Shown here: piece after piece, positions 17,454 to 25,379 of the stretch
How the letters are laid out: each line of letters starts with the position of its first letter
How positions within the stretch are numbered: the first letter of the stretch is position 1
IMG/VR virus record: IMGVR_UViG_3300032229_000588
Coordinates: 1-64,000 of that record
Strand: one strand, 5' to 3'
Origin: a virus
DNA: 64,000 bases
The notes under the pieces: generated by a model
What the model was told of the DNA's origin: nothing
The model's input: the letters and a program-made list of their open reading frames with translations, nothing else
Database searches by the model: none
Made by a program: the position numbers and the translations under genes

Positions 17454-17622
17454 GATTATCTTCTATCCATTTATTAAGTAGATATTTTCTAACAAATATT
17501 GGCATCCTCTCAAAATCTTGATAAGAAACCTTCATTAACGTAGTTAAATAATAAAATTCGTCGATTTGACTTTTCCTATACTCAGAAGAAAGGGCGAAAA
17601 AAGTCGACCCCAAAACCAACAT
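17443..17622 (-). CDS. Short ORF, probable frameshifted extension of tail assembly chaperone
   Basis: A 59-codon reading frame from the ATG complementary to 17620-17622, overlapping the end of the preceding 247-residue gene by 41 bases in the +1 frame. The C-terminal 40 residues have protein-like character (DEFYYLTTLMKVSYQDFERM then PIFVRKYLLNKWIEDN), the kind of short helical module seen in the T portion of phage G/GT tail chaperones and at the position of T4 gene 51. The first ten or so residues merely shadow the other frame. I therefore think it is mainly expressed by frameshifting, giving a fusion of about 293 residues; independent initiation at an internal Met (30-residue product) is also possible. 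Confidence 0.6.
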   Translation of the reverse strand: MLVLGSTFFALSSEYRKSQIDEFYYLTTLMKVSYQDFERMPIFVRKYLLNKWIEDNQKD

Positions 17623-18325
17623 TTACTGTTAGTCTTTCTCCTGACGGGGTCATAATTGTTTTGTTCATGTCTAATCTTGGTTCATTTTCATTCATAAAGT
17701 TTCTAATGAACTTTGAATCAGCAATTGGCATTGACTCAATAAACTTAGCAATTTGTGCCTTATCTCTTGAACCGTCAACCTCTAATATTTCTTTTTCCAT
17801 TCTCCAAGTAACTCTCGGAACAACTCGACCTTGTGGGTATGTTGAAGCCATACGATTAATATCTTGAATCTCACCGTATGATAATGGTTTAATTTTAATT
17901 GTTGATTGTGATTTTGGTAGCATTATAGTAAATGTTCCGTCCTCATTTGGTTTTTGATTACTAATAATAGACAATTCATCTAACATTACTGTGGTTTGGA
18001 ATTGTTTCTTAGTGGTGGGGTCTGTAACATTTAATGTCATTTCAGGACCAAACGCAGTATTTCTTAAAAAGATAAGAATCGCCTCAACGTCACCTTCAAT
18101 TAAGTCTTCAACTTTAATATCTGGTTCGTATATTTTAGCTCTTAACAAACTCATTGTTAAGTCATTAGCACCACCCATCAAAATGTTTTCATCTGATGCG
18201 GTAAGGTAACCAACTTTAATTGCCTTCTTCTTATTTTTGTAAAACACACCTTGTGAAGGTAGTTGAACCACGTCATGTGGTAGTGTGAAATTGTCTTGAC
18301 CGTAGTCTCTTGCTTGATTGTCCAT
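17582..18325 (-). CDS. Tail assembly chaperone / gp26-type baseplate protein
   Basis: 247 residues. The N-terminal part (FTLPHDVVQLPSQGVFYKNK) and the central PLSYGEIQDINRMASTYPQG segment match the T4 gp26 family (Pfam T4_baseplate), with the family's usual aromatic C-terminus (GVGVDFF-like, here NVGFGVDFFRPFF). T4 gp26 is 208 residues and was long called a hub component; comparative work places it at the position of the tail assembly chaperones of other phages. The gene lies between tube and tape measure, exactly where lambda-type G/GT genes lie. Near its 3' end a run of six T precedes a +1-frame ORF, suggesting a programmed frameshift product. Confidence 0.66.
   Translation of the reverse strand: MDNQARDYGQDNFTLPHDVVQLPSQGVFYKNKKKAIKVGYLTASDENILMGGANDLTMSLLRAKIYEPDIKVEDLIEGDVEAILIFLRNTAFGPEMTLNVTDPTTKKQFQTTVMLDELSIISNQKPNEDGTFTIMLPKSQSTIKIKPLSYGEIQDINRMASTYPQGRVVPRVTWRMEKEILEVDGSRDKAQIAKFIESMPIADSKFIRNFMNENEPRLDMNKTIMTPSGERLTVNVGFGVDFFRPFF
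17597..17602 (-). promoter_or_regulatory. Candidate programmed frameshift site (T6 run)
   Basis: On the minus strand the codons GAC TTT TTT CGC contain six consecutive T. A tRNA-Phe reading TTT could re-pair on TTT after a +1 slip (or a -2 slip), moving into the frame of the 59-codon ORF and avoiding the TGA 10 bases further on. Position near the 3' end of a chaperone gene just before the tape measure is the canonical setting for such events. Confidence 0.45.
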
Positions 18326-18327
18326 AT

Positions 18328-18363
18328 AAAAAAATAACCGTAAAGTTTATTAGCTTTACGGTT
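18328..18363 (-). terminator. Terminator after tail tube gene
   Basis: A 10-bp perfect stem (18336-18345 with 18354-18363), loop of eight, followed on the minus strand by a T-rich run (complement of 18328-18334). It lies about 35 bases beyond the tube stop codon and would help give the tube gene a high-level separate transcript. Confidence 0.88.
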
Positions 18364-18397
18364 AAATATAAATGAATATGATTTTATGTAAATAGTA

Positions 18398-18886
18398 TTA
18401 GTATACTAACACACATCTGTCCATTCTTAAAGAAGCTGTGATATCCGCTAACGCATCCTGACTGTAAGATAACGCTCCGAAGTTTACATCAGTTAAGAAT
18501 GTTCCATAAAGAATCCATTTCTCAACAACAACTCCTGTAGGGTCCAACATTTCAAGGTCAATGTCTTTTTTGTAACCCGCAGCATAACCCATACGACCTG
18601 TCACTGATTCAGCGTGTAAACGAACCCACTCCATAAGTGCTTGAGCCGCAGAAGGTCCAATAGGGTCACGGAACTTAACACTAATTGGGTCCCAGTTAAA
18701 TCTACCTGCAACGAATGTAGATGTGTTTAAGAATTGAATTTCAGTTGCTCCAATCTTGATAGATGGTCTTGAAGCACTTTCAACAAACCATTCGTTAATA
18801 CCTAAACTTGATGGAAACCTTAAGATGAAACGGTTCTGGCGTTTCGGTTCGTAAGGTATCGGCATTTTCATTAATAAATCAGCCAT
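18398..18886 (-). CDS. 19: Tail tube protein, T4 gp19-like
   Basis: 162 residues, almost the same length as T4 gp19 (163). Family features: NRFILRFPSSLGINEWFVES near the N-terminus, an IEFLN-type strand (TEIQFLNTST) leading to the hallmark FNWDPISVKFRDPIGPSA, then EWVRLHAESVTGRMGYAAGY and a C-terminal WILYGTFLTDVNFGALSYSQ. Six copies form each ring of the inner tail tube that the sheath contracts around. It is flanked by its own leader with a GACTATATTT element and its own terminator, consistent with strong independent expression. Confidence 0.92.
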   Translation of the reverse strand: MADLLMKMPIPYEPKRQNRFILRFPSSLGINEWFVESASRPSIKIGATEIQFLNTSTFVAGRFNWDPISVKFRDPIGPSAAQALMEWVRLHAESVTGRMGYAAGYKKDIDLEMLDPTGVVVEKWILYGTFLTDVNFGALSYSQDALADITASLRMDRCVLVY

Positions 18887-18920
18887 GTTATTTTAATTTT
18901 TGTTTTTTTTTGTTGTTTAT

Positions 18921-18937
18921 ATCCTATAAATATAGTC
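18921..18937 (-). promoter_or_regulatory. Promoter-like element before the tube gene
   Basis: On the minus strand GACTATATTTATAGGAT shares the ten bases GACTATATTT with the gp32 promoter and contains TATTTAT. It lies about 35-50 bases before the tube start in a gap of 98 bases. A TTG at the expected -33 distance is not present, so recognition by the plain host factor is uncertain. Confidence 0.45.
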
Positions 18938-18984
18938 TTGTTAAAAATTTTTTCTCTTTACTTTTAATTTGTCGGGATTATAAT

Positions 18985-19815
18985 CTACTTATATTCCTTC
19001 TTAACGCCTCCAGCAGTAGAATAAGTTTTAACTATATTATCTGGTTTATCTTTAAAATGTTTACTCATTACTTCTACATTTCTAACATCATCATCTGAGA
19101 ATCCAATACTAGGTTGCTCTGGAACAAAGTTATTAGATACATCATTTTTAAAAAATGCTCTTTTATTTAAGTCATTTGCCATTTGTTTAATATAAGAAAC
19201 AAATCCTTCCATAGCACGAACTTTTGCTTCTTCGGGGTTGGCGGCACCTTCTTCATCGTCAAAAGACACTGGATGATATTTGTTAAGGTCTAAATACGAC
19301 TTGATTAATTCATCGTCCGTCATATCGTCCTCGTCATAAAACGACCTGTATTTTTTAAGGTTCTTAACGAGTTGGTCTTTATCTATACCATTAAATCCGT
19401 CAATAATATAATTGTAAACGGCTTGTTTTAAAGTGTTGGGGTTATGACCTCTTGCCGTGATGATGGAAAATATTGAACCATTATTAATTGCTTCTCTAAA
19501 ATCATTAAACGCTGGTCCAAGTTTTGCTCTCATCGCATCGACCAAGAAATCTTTATCACCTTCAGTTCTAAAATTTTTAAAAGGGTCTTCACCGAATCCA
19601 ACAATAGTATCTCCGTTATATTCAAAATCTTCTTTTCCGATTATACTTCTGTATTCGGCAAAATCATCAGTACTCATACCAACTTCGTCACCATCTTCAG
19701 TTTTTAATATTATCTTTGTTGGCATATGGACAATATTATCATCCCAATCAAAAGCATAATATTTCATATCTGGTGTTCCCTCACCTTTAAATCCCTCTCT
19801 AAGTTGTCTTTTCAT
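18985..19815 (-). CDS. HAD-superfamily phosphatase-like protein
   Basis: 276 residues from the ATG complementary to 19813-19815; a TTG nine bases further up would add three residues and overlaps less well. HAD motifs are visible: motif I YYAFDWDDNIVH (nucleophile Asp about residue 23 and acid/base Asp two further), motif II IITARGHN (about 118), and motif IV GFSDDDVRN (about 238). Between them lies a large helical cap. HAD enzymes in phages include the 3'-phosphatase domain of polynucleotide kinase and 5'-nucleotidases. There is no P-loop kinase domain here. It sits between sheath and tube genes, an odd place for an enzyme; substrate unknown. Confidence 0.7.
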   Translation of the reverse strand: MKRQLREGFKGEGTPDMKYYAFDWDDNIVHMPTKIILKTEDGDEVGMSTDDFAEYRSIIGKEDFEYNGDTIVGFGEDPFKNFRTEGDKDFLVDAMRAKLGPAFNDFREAINNGSIFSIITARGHNPNTLKQAVYNYIIDGFNGIDKDQLVKNLKKYRSFYDEDDMTDDELIKSYLDLNKYHPVSFDDEEGAANPEEAKVRAMEGFVSYIKQMANDLNKRAFFKNDVSNNFVPEQPSIGFSDDDVRNVEVMSKHFKDKPDNIVKTYSTAGGVKKEYK

Positions 19816-19829
19816 ATTTGGCAAATAAA

Positions 19830-19850
19830 GGGGGTATGATTAGTACCCCC
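19830..19850 (-). terminator. Weak terminator after tail sheath gene
   Basis: A GC-rich 7-bp stem (19830-19836 with 19844-19850) and seven-base loop, ten bases past the sheath stop codon, followed on the minus strand by TTTATTTG. The T run is short, so termination is probably partial. Confidence 0.6.
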
Positions 19851-19860
19851 GTTAAGTTTA

Positions 19861-22800
19861 TTAAATATTCTCAAACGAAGCTCCTGTTGGAGTGATGAAG
19901 AATTCGATATCGATGAATTCTAACGCCTTCGTAGGTTTTAAGTAGATTTTACCTGTTAATGTATTTCTATCTAAGTCTTCAGGTGAAGATGATACAGTTA
20001 CACGGAAATCGTATAAACCTCTGTCTCTTCTGATTGAATCTAAGATAGGGTTAACACTATCCAAGAATTGTTGTCTAACAATTTGGTCGTTTTGTTCGAA
20101 CAATAATCTTACAGCTACTGCGGAAATCAACTTACGAGCCTGAAGTAATAATCTTCTTACGTTCAATCTGTTAAGTGCTGTGTCAGCAACTTGTAATGTT
20201 TTATTACCCCAAATTACAGTTCCAACATCAGAGAAAGTTGCGATAGGGTTAATTCTACCTTGATACAATGTATCTCTATCTGTTTGTGTAAGTTTTTGTC
20301 TAGCTTTGATTGAATTAACAAGACCTCTTGTGTAACCCGCTGATGCGAACCATGGGAATGAAATGTTATCGGTCAATGCCAAGTTTCTACAAACTTCACC
20401 TGTTGGTGGTAAATAGATTTGTGTGTTATTAACAGTATCACGAACTAAAATCCAAGGATAGTAAGTCGCTGTGTAGTTAGAGTCAATTCCTGTATTATCC
20501 AAGTTGTCAACCGCTTCCTGTGAGTAGATAACATCTAAAGAGTTAGTTGAGTCTGGTGTATACATTCTATAGTCAGGTGTTGTTGCAATATAAACAGAAT
20601 CAGCTCTTGAGTATTGAACCATATCAATTGCTTCCTCAACTAGGTTTGAGTTGTTTACATAGTCAATACTCGCAGTTGCAAATACATTTATATTTGTAGC
20701 TTCAGGGTTTGCAAATGTTAAGATACCAAGTAAGTATGCGTAGTAGTCAGTGTTTGCAAAATCCTGAGTATTGTTTTGAACAACAATTCTCTTAAACATA
20801 CCGTCACCTGTTGCAGTTGGGTATCTTGATGAAGGATATGCTCCAGCCAAATAACCTGATGCCCCTAATTGGAATCTATCTTCGTTAGTTCTCCACTCTC
20901 TGTAGATATCCCAACCATCAAATCCACCTGCAAAACATACTGTATATTTTCTTGAGTAGATGAAGTAGTATGGGTTTTCTTGAGTTTCAGGGTCATTTCT
21001 AAAATCCGCAGTACCACATTCAAATGCTGTTTGTCCACTTGACATTGAAGTATTTGAAATAGTTACAACAGTCGCTCCTGAGTCCATGTGGAAACCTTTA
21101 CTTAATACATTCCATTTAATTGAATCTGTTGCAGTTTCCCAACCTGTTTGTGGGTTTTGTTTTCCTTTATAAGTTAAGAATGATTCATCAATACCATATT
21201 GAGTTGAGAAACCTAAATACGCTCTTCTTACAATATCACCTGGAGACTCAATAGAATTTGAACCTCCTGTTGCAGTACCAAATGGTGGATTAGCAATAAC
21301 TTCACCAGGGTAGTCATATTTTGTTTTGTATTTAGGGTAAGGTGATGGATATACCGCAACATCTTCATATTCTCTTTGTGTATATCCGTAGAATCCACAA
21401 GGAATTGCGTCGATTGGTGCCTCATCCGCCATCTCAACCATTATATACTTTGAAATTAATGCGAATTCACCGTTAGATGAACCTATCTTTTTAGCGATGA
21501 AATTATTTGATGCTGGGTCCAAATTACAATTTGTGAATTTTTCAATTACAACAGGATTAGCATCAGTATCAAAGAAATTTCTAACCAATACATCAAACGA
21601 CATATTGTTAAATGATAAGTTTGCGATTGAAACTTTAATTTCAGTGTTTGCAGAATCACCGTCAGAAATTGAAATAAATTTAAATAAGTTATAAACTTTA
21701 TTACCTCTTAATTCAGAAACTAAGAATGGTGTTTCAGGTGATTGATATTTTTCTAAATTCCATGCGATTGATTGACTTGACTGACTTCTTGCATCAGGTA
21801 GTGCAATTAATTGAGAATTTAAACCTCTGATGTAACCTTGATTATAAGCATAATTTAAACTTCCTTGGTAAACCTCCTCAACAAAAATCGGAACTTCAAA
21901 TCTTGATTTTCCGAAATTATCAACACCTAAAACTTTAGTTAAGTATTTTGACGATGATGCCAACAATGAAGTCTCAAATGAGAATGTGTCATTATCTCTA
22001 GTAATACCTGATAGTAAGAAAGTTGCGAATGGTGAATCTGTAATACCTGAGTATTGACCAGTACTTATAAGTTGTAAATCTGTAAGACCACTTACTTGAT
22101 AAACAGGTCCGTGATTTTCACTTGTTGAACTATTACTATATAATGAAATACCTCTTGAACGAAGTGTTCCAACAACCATGTTATTAAACTCAGTATAAGC
22201 AGTACCTGTGAAAGTATAAGATTCACCTGTAATTACACCTGTAAATACACCTGTTCCACCTGTACTTAAACTACTTACAGAATAATAGAAAGAATAACCT
22301 GTATATGCATTTCCACTTGAGATGTCAAAGTTTGCGTAAAACCATGGGTCATTTGATGAAGATGATAAATCATTATCATTAAATGTGTTAACACAATTGT
22401 ATGGGTCAGTAACCGCATTGTATGTTGCAACTAAAGTATCGTAATCTGCGTTTGGTATTGCACCGTAAACAACTGAAGTAGTTGCCGATAATGATGGTGT
22501 ATCTAATATATTACCTAAAGTCGTATTGAAATCAGATTGTAGTGTAGATGTAGAACCATCACTTAATCTATATTGTGTATTCAAATTTACTTGCACTTGT
22601 GCAGGTAATTGACTAATATTAGTGAATGAGATAGTACTACCTGAAGAATATCCTGTAAATGTGGCACTAAAGGTAGTTGCGTTTGATGGGTTACCAATAG
22701 TCGTTGGGTCAACGTTGGCGATTAAGGATAAACTCCAAGATGGACCCGCATCATAACCCGACAAACCTAATACTCTCGTAACAAACAATTGGTTTGATTG

Positions 22801-23064
22801 TTGCAAGTATGATTTAGCAATGTATGCTGCCTCATATTTTGGGATTTGGGTGTTATAAAATTTAACGGGTTCGGTTCCGCCAAAGTAGGCTTGGAACTCG
22901 TCGTAGTTAGTTATGAATACTGGTTCGAACGCTGGACCTTTTAAAGTCTCACCAACAATACCTAATGTAGTTACCCCAACGCTCTGAGCTACAAATGATA
23001 AGTCGGTTTCAGATGTGTATACGCCTGGTGATACGAATACTTTTTGATTTACTTGTGTTGCCAT
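19861..23064 (-). CDS. 18: Tail sheath protein, T4 gp18-like
   Basis: 1067 residues. The N-terminus VFVSPGVYTSETDLSF and GIVGETLKGPAFEPVFITNY are the standard sheath opening, and the C-terminal domain (RRLLLQARKLISAVAVRLLF, later FRVTVSSSPEDLDRNTLTGK) is the conserved sheath core that forms the contractile mesh. T4 gp18 has 659 residues. The extra length lies mainly in a Ser/Thr/Gly-rich region around residues 110-380, probably surface-exposed insertion domains. Sheath subunits assemble around the gp19 tube and contract to drive the tube into the cell. It is preceded by a TATTTAT element (complement of 23099-23105) and followed by a hairpin. Confidence 0.93.
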   Translation of the reverse strand: MATQVNQKVFVSPGVYTSETDLSFVAQSVGVTTLGIVGETLKGPAFEPVFITNYDEFQAYFGGTEPVKFYNTQIPKYEAAYIAKSYLQQSNQLFVTRVLGLSGYDAGPSWSLSLIANVDPTTIGNPSNATTFSATFTGYSSGSTISFTNISQLPAQVQVNLNTQYRLSDGSTSTLQSDFNTTLGNILDTPSLSATTSVVYGAIPNADYDTLVATYNAVTDPYNCVNTFNDNDLSSSSNDPWFYANFDISSGNAYTGYSFYYSVSSLSTGGTGVFTGVITGESYTFTGTAYTEFNNMVVGTLRSRGISLYSNSSTSENHGPVYQVSGLTDLQLISTGQYSGITDSPFATFLLSGITRDNDTFSFETSLLASSSKYLTKVLGVDNFGKSRFEVPIFVEEVYQGSLNYAYNQGYIRGLNSQLIALPDARSQSSQSIAWNLEKYQSPETPFLVSELRGNKVYNLFKFISISDGDSANTEIKVSIANLSFNNMSFDVLVRNFFDTDANPVVIEKFTNCNLDPASNNFIAKKIGSSNGEFALISKYIMVEMADEAPIDAIPCGFYGYTQREYEDVAVYPSPYPKYKTKYDYPGEVIANPPFGTATGGSNSIESPGDIVRRAYLGFSTQYGIDESFLTYKGKQNPQTGWETATDSIKWNVLSKGFHMDSGATVVTISNTSMSSGQTAFECGTADFRNDPETQENPYYFIYSRKYTVCFAGGFDGWDIYREWRTNEDRFQLGASGYLAGAYPSSRYPTATGDGMFKRIVVQNNTQDFANTDYYAYLLGILTFANPEATNINVFATASIDYVNNSNLVEEAIDMVQYSRADSVYIATTPDYRMYTPDSTNSLDVIYSQEAVDNLDNTGIDSNYTATYYPWILVRDTVNNTQIYLPPTGEVCRNLALTDNISFPWFASAGYTRGLVNSIKARQKLTQTDRDTLYQGRINPIATFSDVGTVIWGNKTLQVADTALNRLNVRRLLLQARKLISAVAVRLLFEQNDQIVRQQFLDSVNPILDSIRRDRGLYDFRVTVSSSPEDLDRNTLTGKIYLKPTKALEFIDIEFFITPTGASFENI

Positions 23065-23098
23065 TATTAAATTATTCTGTTACAGATTTATTTTATTG

Positions 23099-23149
23099 AT
23101 AAATATTAGAGATTTTACGAAAAAACTTTACTTTTGGATAAGTATTTAT
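23099..23149. promoter_or_regulatory. Divergent TATTTAT elements between sheath gene and small plus-strand gene
   Basis: The complement of 23099-23105 reads TATTTAT toward the sheath gene, and 23143-23149 reads TATTTAT toward the plus-strand gene at 23185. Each copy is on the coding strand of the gene it precedes, as at many other starts in this window. Promoter function is inferred. Confidence 0.45.
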
Positions 23150-23184
23150 AAACGGTATGAATTAATTCTACCTTTTTTCTACCT

Positions 23185-23346
23185 ATGAAAATCAAGAAAG
23201 AAATAAAGAACATTAAAATATCCCCTGAATCACATGATATCCTAAAAAAGTATTGTGATAAGCGTGGAATAAAGATTTATAAGTTTTTGGAAAATTTGAT
23301 TTTTGAAAACTGTAAAGAAAAGAAAGATATCTATGGGGAAGATTAA
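23185..23346 (+). CDS. Small ribbon-helix-helix-like protein
   Basis: 53 residues. A short basic start (MKIKKEIKNIKISPESHDIL) gives one beta strand followed by helix, then KKYCDKRGIKIYKFLENLIF makes a second helix: the strand-helix-helix pattern of small MetJ/Arc/CopG-type DNA-binding proteins, in which ISPESHDILKKYC would be strand plus helix A. It is the only plus-strand gene between 1 and 25379. It has its own TATTTAT element 35-42 bases upstream, and its stop overlaps the stop of the converging gene on the other strand by four bases. A regulator of late genes is possible; no experimental basis. Confidence 0.62.
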   Translation: MKIKKEIKNIKISPESHDILKKYCDKRGIKIYKFLENLIFENCKEKKDIYGED

Positions 23347-24386
23347 ACTAATTTGTTTTCGTATTTCACAACTGCTTCTTGAGTATTGTCATTTTTTGTA
23401 ACTTCGATTCGTAATACATCGTTTGTGGTAATTTCAATTCTTTGTAAATCACTACCATAATAATCACCATTAATATAGACATCAAACGTATCAACATTAT
23501 CAGTTGATATTAAACTCATATTCGCAGTAAAATCAATTATATCGGTTAAAATCGTGTTACCTGAAACAAATAAAAACGGCATTTCAAATTCATCAGGATT
23601 TTCAGGAAATTTGTTTCTTCTTTGTTTTCTTGTTGAAGTATCAAGTTCAATAAGTTGGGTAACCCTTTGAATTGCAGGTTTTACTTCAAACTCTTCTTCA
23701 TCAATTAGGTAACCTAACATGGTAAAGTCATAACTTTGAACATAATACTTTCTTGAATCCATATTCAATTGAGATTCATCAGAAACATTATTTAATATAA
23801 TTGGGACATATTGACCTTTAATAAAGGTGTAAGCTTGTCTTGATGAAAAAGTTTGCATTACAATTTTATTTAATTGGTTCAACTCTCTCATTCTGTTGCA
23901 AATAATTTTAACTTGATAGTTGATGTCAACAGGTACAGGTTGTGGAATTGTGTAAATGTCCATTCCTTGTTCGTTTCCATTCCAAGTCGGAACAGAAGCA
24001 TAATAAAATTGTTTTCTGTTTGGTATTGTATATTGAAGTGATGGGTTGCTACCATACTTAACTTCAGGCGTTCTAACTACTGTAATAAATGGTGGGGATG
24101 CGTTATAATCTAAATCCACAAATTGCCATGTCTCCAAGTATTGAGTCCAATTTTGAGTTGTAATGATAATATCTAATAAAGGGACAACTTTACCTGCAGT
24201 TACAACTTCAAGGTCTGTTTTAACAAAATCAAGCATACCTCTATCCAAGTCGGCATGTAAAACTGACTTAGGTAAATAAGTTCCATCCTCTTTAATATAT
24301 TCTAAAAGTTGTTCTCTTCTTTCAGACAAAACTTTTTTTGGTACTAAAGGTAAGGTAGGTTTGACTATTGTTCTTGGTAGCGGCAT
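23343..24386 (-). CDS. Tail completion / sheath stabiliser candidate (gp15-like)
   Basis: 347 residues. The centre (VDINYQVKIICNRMRELNQL followed by IVMQTFSSRQAYTFIKGQY) resembles the T4 gp15 tail terminator region in which a beta strand describing 'initial positions of the measured quantity' is followed by a helix and a second strand, a layout shared with many tail terminators. A QSYDFTMLGYLIDEEEFEVK stretch after it also fits. The C-terminal 80 residues look like an added beta domain. The gene starts on the same bases as the end of the next one upstream (ATGA-type overlap) and lies in a cluster directly upstream of the sheath gene, where neck and terminator proteins are expected. Assignment to gp15 is tentative. 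Confidence 0.5.
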   Translation of the reverse strand: MPLPRTIVKPTLPLVPKKVLSERREQLLEYIKEDGTYLPKSVLHADLDRGMLDFVKTDLEVVTAGKVVPLLDIIITTQNWTQYLETWQFVDLDYNASPPFITVVRTPEVKYGSNPSLQYTIPNRKQFYYASVPTWNGNEQGMDIYTIPQPVPVDINYQVKIICNRMRELNQLNKIVMQTFSSRQAYTFIKGQYVPIILNNVSDESQLNMDSRKYYVQSYDFTMLGYLIDEEEFEVKPAIQRVTQLIELDTSTRKQRRNKFPENPDEFEMPFLFVSGNTILTDIIDFTANMSLISTDNVDTFDVYINGDYYGSDLQRIEITTNDVLRIEVTKNDNTQEAVVKYENKLV

Positions 24387-24799
24387 TATTCTTTTGTTAC
24401 AAATATTTTATCTCTTAAGTTGGCAAGCACTACTTCTTTAGCCGAGTATATTGGTTCACTTGTTGATTTATATATAAATGAATCATATTCATTGGGATAG
24501 TAAGTTACCGTAATATTTGAATTTGGGTTTGGTATGTCATCACAAGGATATTCACAATAATCCATTAATGTTCCAATTACAAATGCGTGAACATTTTTTT
24601 GTTTCTCTCTTTTAACCCTTTCATTTCCACCCTTTCTCACTCTAAATTCAACATCATCTAATTTAACATAGTCGGCATGCATAATTACTTTACTCTTATA
24701 TGTTATGGAGAATGTGTGTTTGTGTAAGTTGTAATATACCATTACTTTTTTACCCAAAAATAAATTATCGAATTGTGATTCTGTTATTATTACTTGCAT
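24386..24799 (-). CDS. Phage protein of unknown function in neck cluster
   Basis: 137 residues, no named family. It has an N-terminal MQVIITESQFDNLF segment, then a beta-rich core (VYYNLHKHTFSITYKSKVIM) that leads into a basic, Arg/Lys-rich conserved-looking stretch (RKGGNERVKREKQKNVHAFV) and an aromatic C-terminal part. The basic stretch suggests nucleic acid contact. Its stop overlaps the start of the gp15-like gene by one base, as does its own start with the previous gene, so the three are translationally coupled and probably needed in similar amounts. Confidence 0.62.
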   Translation of the reverse strand: MQVIITESQFDNLFLGKKVMVYYNLHKHTFSITYKSKVIMHADYVKLDDVEFRVRKGGNERVKREKQKNVHAFVIGTLMDYCEYPCDDIPNPNSNITVTYYPNEYDSFIYKSTSEPIYSAKEVVLANLRDKIFVTKE

Positions 24800-25323
24800 T
24801 ATATTCCTCTAAATTCGTTTTCACTTACCCATGTTGCGGTAATTGTTCTATAGAACGGTTTGTACCCACCGTAAGTGTGTTTATTATCTGACTTAACATA
24901 TCCATCATCACTGACAACATAATATCTAACTCGGTCTTCACTTTCGTAATATCCAAAATAATCGCCCATCCATATCTCAACCCCTAAATCATCAAGAGTT
25001 TTTTGATAAACCGAAAACTTCATACTTCCTGGTTCTTGAATCTCAACTCTTGAATTACCATAGAACTTATTGGTTGGTGCCATAACTTGAACCAAACCTT
25101 TTATTTCTACAGGTGCCATGAATTGAACTCCGTCTTCAACTACTTCACCGTATACTGAATCCTTTTTGGTTTTGTAACGGTCAATACGATATAAAACCAC
25201 TGTAAAGTTCATATCACCTTCTAACCACTCTTGTCCCATCCCAACATCAAGGTCATAATCCTCACCTCCGAAGAACATACCCAATCTTGTAATTGGAACT
25301 AACTTTTCTGATGTCTTTTTCAT
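24799..25323 (-). CDS. Neck / head completion protein candidate (gp14-like)
   Basis: 174 residues, mostly beta. The pattern GSMKFSVYQKTLDDLGVEIW then GDYFGYYESEDRVRYYVVSD (entering a rigid ring-like fold) and the ending PFYRTITATWVSENEFRGI are reminiscent of head-to-tail connector proteins in which a small beta barrel contacts the portal-tail interface. T4 gp14 is 256 residues. This is the first gene of the leftward tail operon, preceded by a TATTTAT element (complement of 25330-25336). The identification as a neck protein rests mostly on position beside the gp15-like gene and on shape; low to moderate certainty. Confidence 0.5.
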   Translation of the reverse strand: MKKTSEKLVPITRLGMFFGGEDYDLDVGMGQEWLEGDMNFTVVLYRIDRYKTKKDSVYGEVVEDGVQFMAPVEIKGLVQVMAPTNKFYGNSRVEIQEPGSMKFSVYQKTLDDLGVEIWMGDYFGYYESEDRVRYYVVSDDGYVKSDNKHTYGGYKPFYRTITATWVSENEFRGI

Positions 25324-25326
25324 ATA

Positions 25327-25357
25327 TTGATAAATACCTAAACTTTTACTATATTTA
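25327..25357 (+). promoter_or_regulatory. Bacteroidota-like promoter of the SNF2 helicase gene
   Basis: TTG at 25327-25329, a 20-base spacer and TATATTTA at 25350-25357 approximate the TTTG / TAnnTTTG pattern of Bacteroidota promoters with the same spacing as at gp32. The gene starts 23 bases later without a Shine-Dalgarno sequence. The -33 part overlaps the leftward TATTTAT element of the neck gene. Confidence 0.5.
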
Positions 25358-25379
25358 AGATAAAATTTACGAATATTAA

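Noticed and set aside
19816-19824. TTG start giving three extra residues for the HAD gene
   Set aside because: The ATG at 19815 is nearby, and the added residues sit next to the sheath terminator hairpin.
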